A stretch of DNA of 15,196 nucleotides from Caldifarciminota bacterium (GTDB lineage Bacteria; Hydrothermota; Hydrothermia; B15-G9): the NCBI GenBank assembly GCA_027064565.1, contig JAMOPK010000137.1, positions 1 through 15,196 on the forward strand, given 5' to 3'. Every line of letters begins with the position of its first letter. Within the stretch, counting starts at the first letter, position 1. A program made the translations under genes and the position numbers. The notes below the pieces were generated by a model that worked only from the letters and a program-made list of their open reading frames with translations, did no database searches and had not been told where the DNA came from. Shown piece by piece: positions 14,558-15,196 of the stretch.

Positions 14558-15196
14558 GGTCCGTGACCTGCTTCTTTCTTATCAGCTCCTTGAACTGCAC
14601 TGCATCCCGAAACATGTTGGTGTTGTTGAAAAGGACATAGTTCGGCCTGTCGTCCATAAGCTCACCGTAAAGGGTCTCCAGCTCCTCATCGCTGTAATCC
14701 CACCGATAGCCCTTTCCAAGCCCATGGAGCCTGTAGTAGGCTATTTCGCCGTAAACCGAACGGTTTTTGAACGGATCAACCACGTGGACGAGATCGAGTC
14801 GGGCACAGATGTCGAGAATCGTCTCGTCATCCCAGTTGCCGCGGGGTTCCCAGCCCAGAATCAGGCCAGCGCGCGGAATCTCTTTGAAGAACTCCGTCAT
14901 GTTCGCTATGTTCTCCCGTGTGAGCCTGAATGAGGCGGGAGTTTGAAAGATTATGATTTCAACGTGGAGGAGCGCCGCATATTCCAGCGTCCTGTCCCAT
15001 GCTTCAAAGACTTCTCTCGTGGGCCTGAAATAGCCCAGTCTATCCCTGATGTTTTCGGGGATTTCCAGCCCGGCTTTTCGATAAGTCGGACTTGAAGGCG
15101 GATGAGTGATCAGCTGCGAAGCTTTAAGGGTGAACTCAAGGCCGTTCGGGGCCTCCTCCCTCCATTTTCGGACGGTCTCCTTTTTCGGGAACCTGT
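14538..15196 (-). CDS. DUF72 (YecE-like) family protein, N terminus beyond window
   Basis: The reading frame is open from the stop at 14540-14538 to the right edge, giving 218 visible codons; an internal methionine at 14900 is not the start. Family hallmarks in order are 'VRKWREEAPNGLEFTLKAS' with 'THPPSSPTYR', 'IIIFQTPASF', 'LILGWEPRGNW', 'VHVVDPF', 'YYRLHG' and 'YVLFNNTNMFRDAVQFKEL'. DUF72 proteins are TIM-barrel-like, usually 230-280 residues, so roughly 40 residues with the N-terminal 'GTSGWSY'-type motif are missing off the window. Their biochemical function is not established. The gene converges on the flippase gene and overlaps its 3' end by 20 bp. Confidence 0.92.
   Translation of the reverse strand, partial: RFPKKETVRKWREEAPNGLEFTLKASQLITHPPSSPTYRKAGLEIPENIRDRLGYFRPTREVFEAWDRTLEYAALLHVEIIIFQTPASFRLTRENIANMTEFFKEIPRAGLILGWEPRGNWDDETILDICARLDLVHVVDPFKNRSVYGEIAYYRLHGLGKGYRWDYSDEELETLYGELMDDRPNYVLFNNTNMFRDAVQFKELIRKKQVTDLKLDVP

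Noticed and set aside
14538..14900. DUF72 protein starting at the internal methionine at 14900
   Set aside because: The frame stays open to the window edge and the upstream codons carry family motifs, so the true start is beyond the window.

Overview
The window is 15.2 kb of ordinary bacterial chromosome with moderate GC, tightly packed genes and strong GGAGG-type ribosome binding sites. The 1054-residue secreted protein at the left ends in a domain resembling the type IX secretion (Por) sorting tail. This points to the Fibrobacteres-Chlorobi-Bacteroidetes superphylum or a related candidate phylum (WOR-3, Cloacimonadota or Marinimicrobia-like). That placement is inferred; no 16S gene is present. 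Ribosomal proteins S4 and L36 are both of the cysteine-rich, zinc-binding form.

Layout. (1) 65-3229, plus strand: a large secreted multidomain beta-helix protein. (2) 3230-3503: a noncoding gap. (3) 3504-4247, plus strand: RNase PH, ending 1 nt from the convergent murA. (4) 8482 down to 4249, minus strand: a compact operon rpmJ-rpsM-rpsK-rpsD-rpoA-rplQ-murA. It is the alpha (rpoA) ribosomal operon with the cell-wall gene murA appended and translationally coupled. A near-consensus sigma70-type promoter lies just upstream of rpmJ, so the operon starts there; infA and the spc-operon genes that usually precede rpmJ are not in the window. (5) 8483-8782: a divergent promoter region with near-consensus promoters on both strands and a 22-bp palindrome over the minus-strand -35 box. 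(6) 8783-14557, plus strand: a probable four-gene operon of a long-chain acyl-CoA synthetase-like enzyme, a YggT membrane protein, an AAA/STAND-like ATPase with a long TPR array, and a Wzx/MATE-like lipid-linked saccharide flippase. (7) 14538-15196, minus strand: a DUF72 (YecE-like) protein cut by the window edge, whose 3' end overlaps the flippase gene by 20 bp.

How the genes work together. The minus-strand operon joins ribosome assembly (S13, S11, S4, L17, L36), the RNA polymerase alpha subunit and the first committed step of peptidoglycan synthesis, which would tie envelope growth to translation capacity. The plus-strand operon looks envelope-directed: activation of a fatty acid, two membrane proteins, and a cytoplasmic ATPase/TPR scaffold whose stop codon overlaps the flippase start. 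That last pair is the best candidate here for an undescribed system. Nothing resembling CRISPR, an insertion sequence, a phage, tRNA or rRNA was seen.
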